Source of the DNA: CAZTLI01 sp964614375 | Lineage (GTDB): Bacteria; Chloroflexota; Anaerolineae; Aggregatilineales; Phototrophicaceae | DNA: 5,385 nt | NCBI GenBank assembly: GCA_964614375.1 | Contig: CAZTLI010000387.1 | Span: forward strand, 1 to 5,385 | Direction: 5' to 3' | Shown here: positions 5,360 through 5,385 of the stretch, piece by piece | Layout of the letters: the number at the start of each line of letters is the position of its first letter | How positions within the stretch are numbered: position 1 is the first letter of the stretch | Made by a program: the position numbers and the translations under genes | Notes under the pieces: generated by a model | Seen by the model: the letters and a program-made list of their open reading frames with translations, nothing else | Told to the model about the DNA's origin: nothing | Databases searched by the model: none

Positions 5360-5385
5360 GAAGATTTGGAAAGACACCTCCACAG

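Noticed and set aside
5315..5383. Upstream in-frame GTG start for xseA giving a 433-residue protein
   Set aside because: The extra 23 residues are not part of the XseA family, the stretch is AT-rich and promoter-like, and a ribosome site precedes the ATG at 5314.

Overview
The window is ordinary bacterial chromosome with five protein genes and short gaps. I see no mobile element, tRNA, rRNA or CRISPR array. Base composition is moderately GC-rich and looks even by eye. The proteins suggest a Chloroflexota-like bacterium (perhaps an Anaerolineae relative): a MurJ-family flippase with the nonpolar TM8 segment I associate with that group, and an amidase of the TETLGSIVSPSTRCG subfamily. This is recognition from memory, not a search, so the assignment is tentative.

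Layout. 1-1182 (+) is the C-terminal ten-helix part of a MurJ/MviN lipid II flippase; about four N-terminal helices are absent and should lie upstream. 1274-2122 (+) is a metallo-beta-lactamase-fold hydrolase of the lactonase/organophosphate-hydrolase-like branch, with an excellent Shine-Dalgarno sequence. A 110-bp gap follows. It holds the most striking non-coding signal here: five TGGGAT hexamers, two inverted and three direct, spaced 9-11 bp apart around a perfect 20-bp palindrome. 2233-3894 (+) is a 553-residue amidase-signature enzyme with a complete Ser-cisSer-Lys triad. On the other strand, xseB (4110-3895) and xseA (5314-4082) encode exonuclease VII and form a compact operon in which xseB starts inside the end of xseA. 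The amidase and xseB stop codons abut exactly (TAGCTA), leaving no gap between the converging units.

The genes are not an obvious single pathway. MurJ serves peptidoglycan synthesis and XseAB degrades single-stranded DNA in repair. The MBL hydrolase and amidase are cytoplasmic hydrolases of unknown substrate. They are neighbours on one strand, but the palindromic array and a possible promoter between them argue that the amidase has its own control. I found no convincing new multi-gene system. The observations most worth following are the phased hexamer array, the unusual MurJ features (loop insertion, missing cavity charges, missing N-terminus) and the short helical arm of XseA.
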